Source of the DNA: Profundibacterium mesophilum KAUST100406-0324
Lineage (GTDB): Bacteria > Pseudomonadota > Alphaproteobacteria > Rhodobacterales > Rhodobacteraceae
Reading direction: 5' to 3'
NCBI RefSeq assembly: GCF_009835145.1
Contig: NZ_APKE01000024.1
Coordinates: 1 to 47,514, forward strand
DNA: 47,514 bases
Part shown: one piece after another, positions 47,033 to 47,514 of the stretch
Numbering within the stretch: the first letter of the stretch is position 1
Layout: the number at the start of each line of letters is the position of its first letter
Made by a program: the position numbers and the translations under genes
The notes under the pieces: model-generated
What the model was told of the DNA's origin: nothing
Database searches by the model: none
What the model saw: the letters and a program-made list of their open reading frames with translations, nothing else

Positions 47033-47201
47033 TGTTTACTGACTTCCTGCACTGTGGCGCTGCGAATTGCGGTGTGGGTTTGCAGAGCGTTCACTACGAC
47101 CGCGCGCCGGGCTTCGTTGATGTTGGCTACCTGGTCCTCAATGAGGGAATGATCATCAGACCGGGGAAATGGGTTCCGGTTCTCTCAACAATTCATTGGC
47201 T

Positions 47202-47459
47202 TCAAATCCTGTGGTCGGGCTCCGTGGCGGCTTCGACGATCGCCAGAAGCTGGAACGGATCAAAGCCGATGGCACGCGCCAAAACGACCAGCTCGACAAC
47301 GTCGACCCGGCGCTGACCGCTTTCAAGACGGGCAATAAGGGACTGGTGGCATCTGAGCCTGTCTGCCAAGTCTTTCTGACCAAGGCCCGCTTTGACACGG
47401 GCGTCGACCAACGCCTGACAGAGTGCCACTTGCCCTTTGCTTCTGATTGTTTTTGCCAC
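47202..47459 (-). CDS. XRE-family HTH regulator
   Basis: 85 residues. Classical helix-turn-helix: VDARVKAGLGQKDLADRLRC then HQSLIARLESGQRRVDVVEL, ending VLARAIGFDPFQLLAIVEAA. Such short XRE proteins repress their own operons or act as antitoxins. A GTCACA/TGTGAC dyad lies immediately upstream. Complete within the window. Confidence 0.85.
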   Translation of the reverse strand: MAKTIRSKGQVALCQALVDARVKAGLGQKDLADRLRCHQSLIARLESGQRRVDVVELVVLARAIGFDPFQLLAIVEAATEPDHRI

Positions 47460-47461
47460 GC

Positions 47462-47480
47462 GTCACATACCTTTTGTGAC
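47462..47480. promoter_or_regulatory. operator dyad before the XRE gene
   Basis: GTCACA (47462-47467), seven bases, TGTGAC (47475-47480). It starts three bases upstream of the XRE ATG (47459), so the regulator could block its own expression. Confidence 0.55.
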
Positions 47481-47514
47481 GTCGCTAGCGGATGAAATCT
47501 GTTATCTAAAAAGT

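Noticed and set aside
1-47514. tRNA, rRNA, CRISPR arrays, complete insertion sequences
   Set aside because: Looked for cloverleaf-like segments, evenly spaced direct repeats and transposase motifs by eye and saw none; a covariance-model and IS database search would settle this.

Overview
The window looks like part of a plasmid or chromid from a Rhodobacteraceae (Roseobacter-group) alphaproteobacterium. It is GC-rich, carries a complete repABC partition/replication operon (6953-10414), uses alphaproteobacterial promoter forms, and has the plasmid backbone genes typical of that group (a ParB-like protein, DUF3768, an ArdC relic, a resolvase relic). I found no tRNA, rRNA, CRISPR array or intact insertion sequence.

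Layout. 1-5250: leftward plasmid accessory genes, including an ArdC antirestriction gene broken by an internal deletion. 5538-6740: a Fic-family AMP transferase. 6826-10581: the repABC replicon with a readable counter-transcribed RNA, an attenuator hairpin before repC, two identical 16-bp palindromes after repC, and a 20-bp palindrome fused to a DnaA box before repA. 10756-12872: a broken serine recombinase and a plasmid wHTH protein with an operator over its start. 13075-17191: two L,D-transpeptidases flanking a Zn/Cd/Pb P-type ATPase. 17195-22040: a four-gene operon (PhnD/PhnC/PhnE-like transporter plus an enlarged di-haem peroxidase) divergent from an MntR-type regulator, with one dyad between them. 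22135-29790: eleven tightly packed leftward genes for copper delivery (two SCO proteins, PCuAC, DUF411), disulfide formation (DsbA, DsbB), an M23 peptidase, a ZIP transporter, and lipoprotein maturation (LspA, Lnt). 29968-33228: a MerR regulator, two CDF transporters, a transglutaminase-like protein and a STAS protein. 34540-37844: thioredoxin-like proteins, CcdA, a methyltransferase and a CDF-like protein. 37828-40831: a CDF-LspA-CYP152 operon divergent from a CmtR-like ArsR regulator. 40940-42226: a metal permease with a Met-rich mini-ORF. 42301-44917: a persulfide/sulfide detoxification set under a SqrR/BigR-type regulator. 44996-46522: a Met-rich multicopper oxidase. 46654-47459: a small XRE-led gene group.

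How it fits together. Most of 13-46 kb is one metal- and thiol-stress island. Three regulatory circuits can be read from the DNA. (1) Four promoters with the MerR-type architecture (-35, 19-bp spacer, -10) carry the same spacer dyad and drive an L,D-transpeptidase, the P-type ATPase, the eleven-gene operon and the transglutaminase-CDF-STAS operon; the single MerR protein at 29968 is the obvious candidate regulator. (2) A second dyad, ATATCA-N8-TGATA, occurs at the ArsR/CDF divergent promoter and again before the CcmG/TlpA/CcdA operon 6 kb away. (3) A DtxR/MntR-like dyad sits between mntR and the PhnDCE-like/di-haem operon, suggesting that this ABC system concerns a metal. The repeated pairing of metal export with lipoprotein processing, disulfide chemistry and peptidoglycan cross-linking suggests that envelope maintenance is part of the resistance response (inference).
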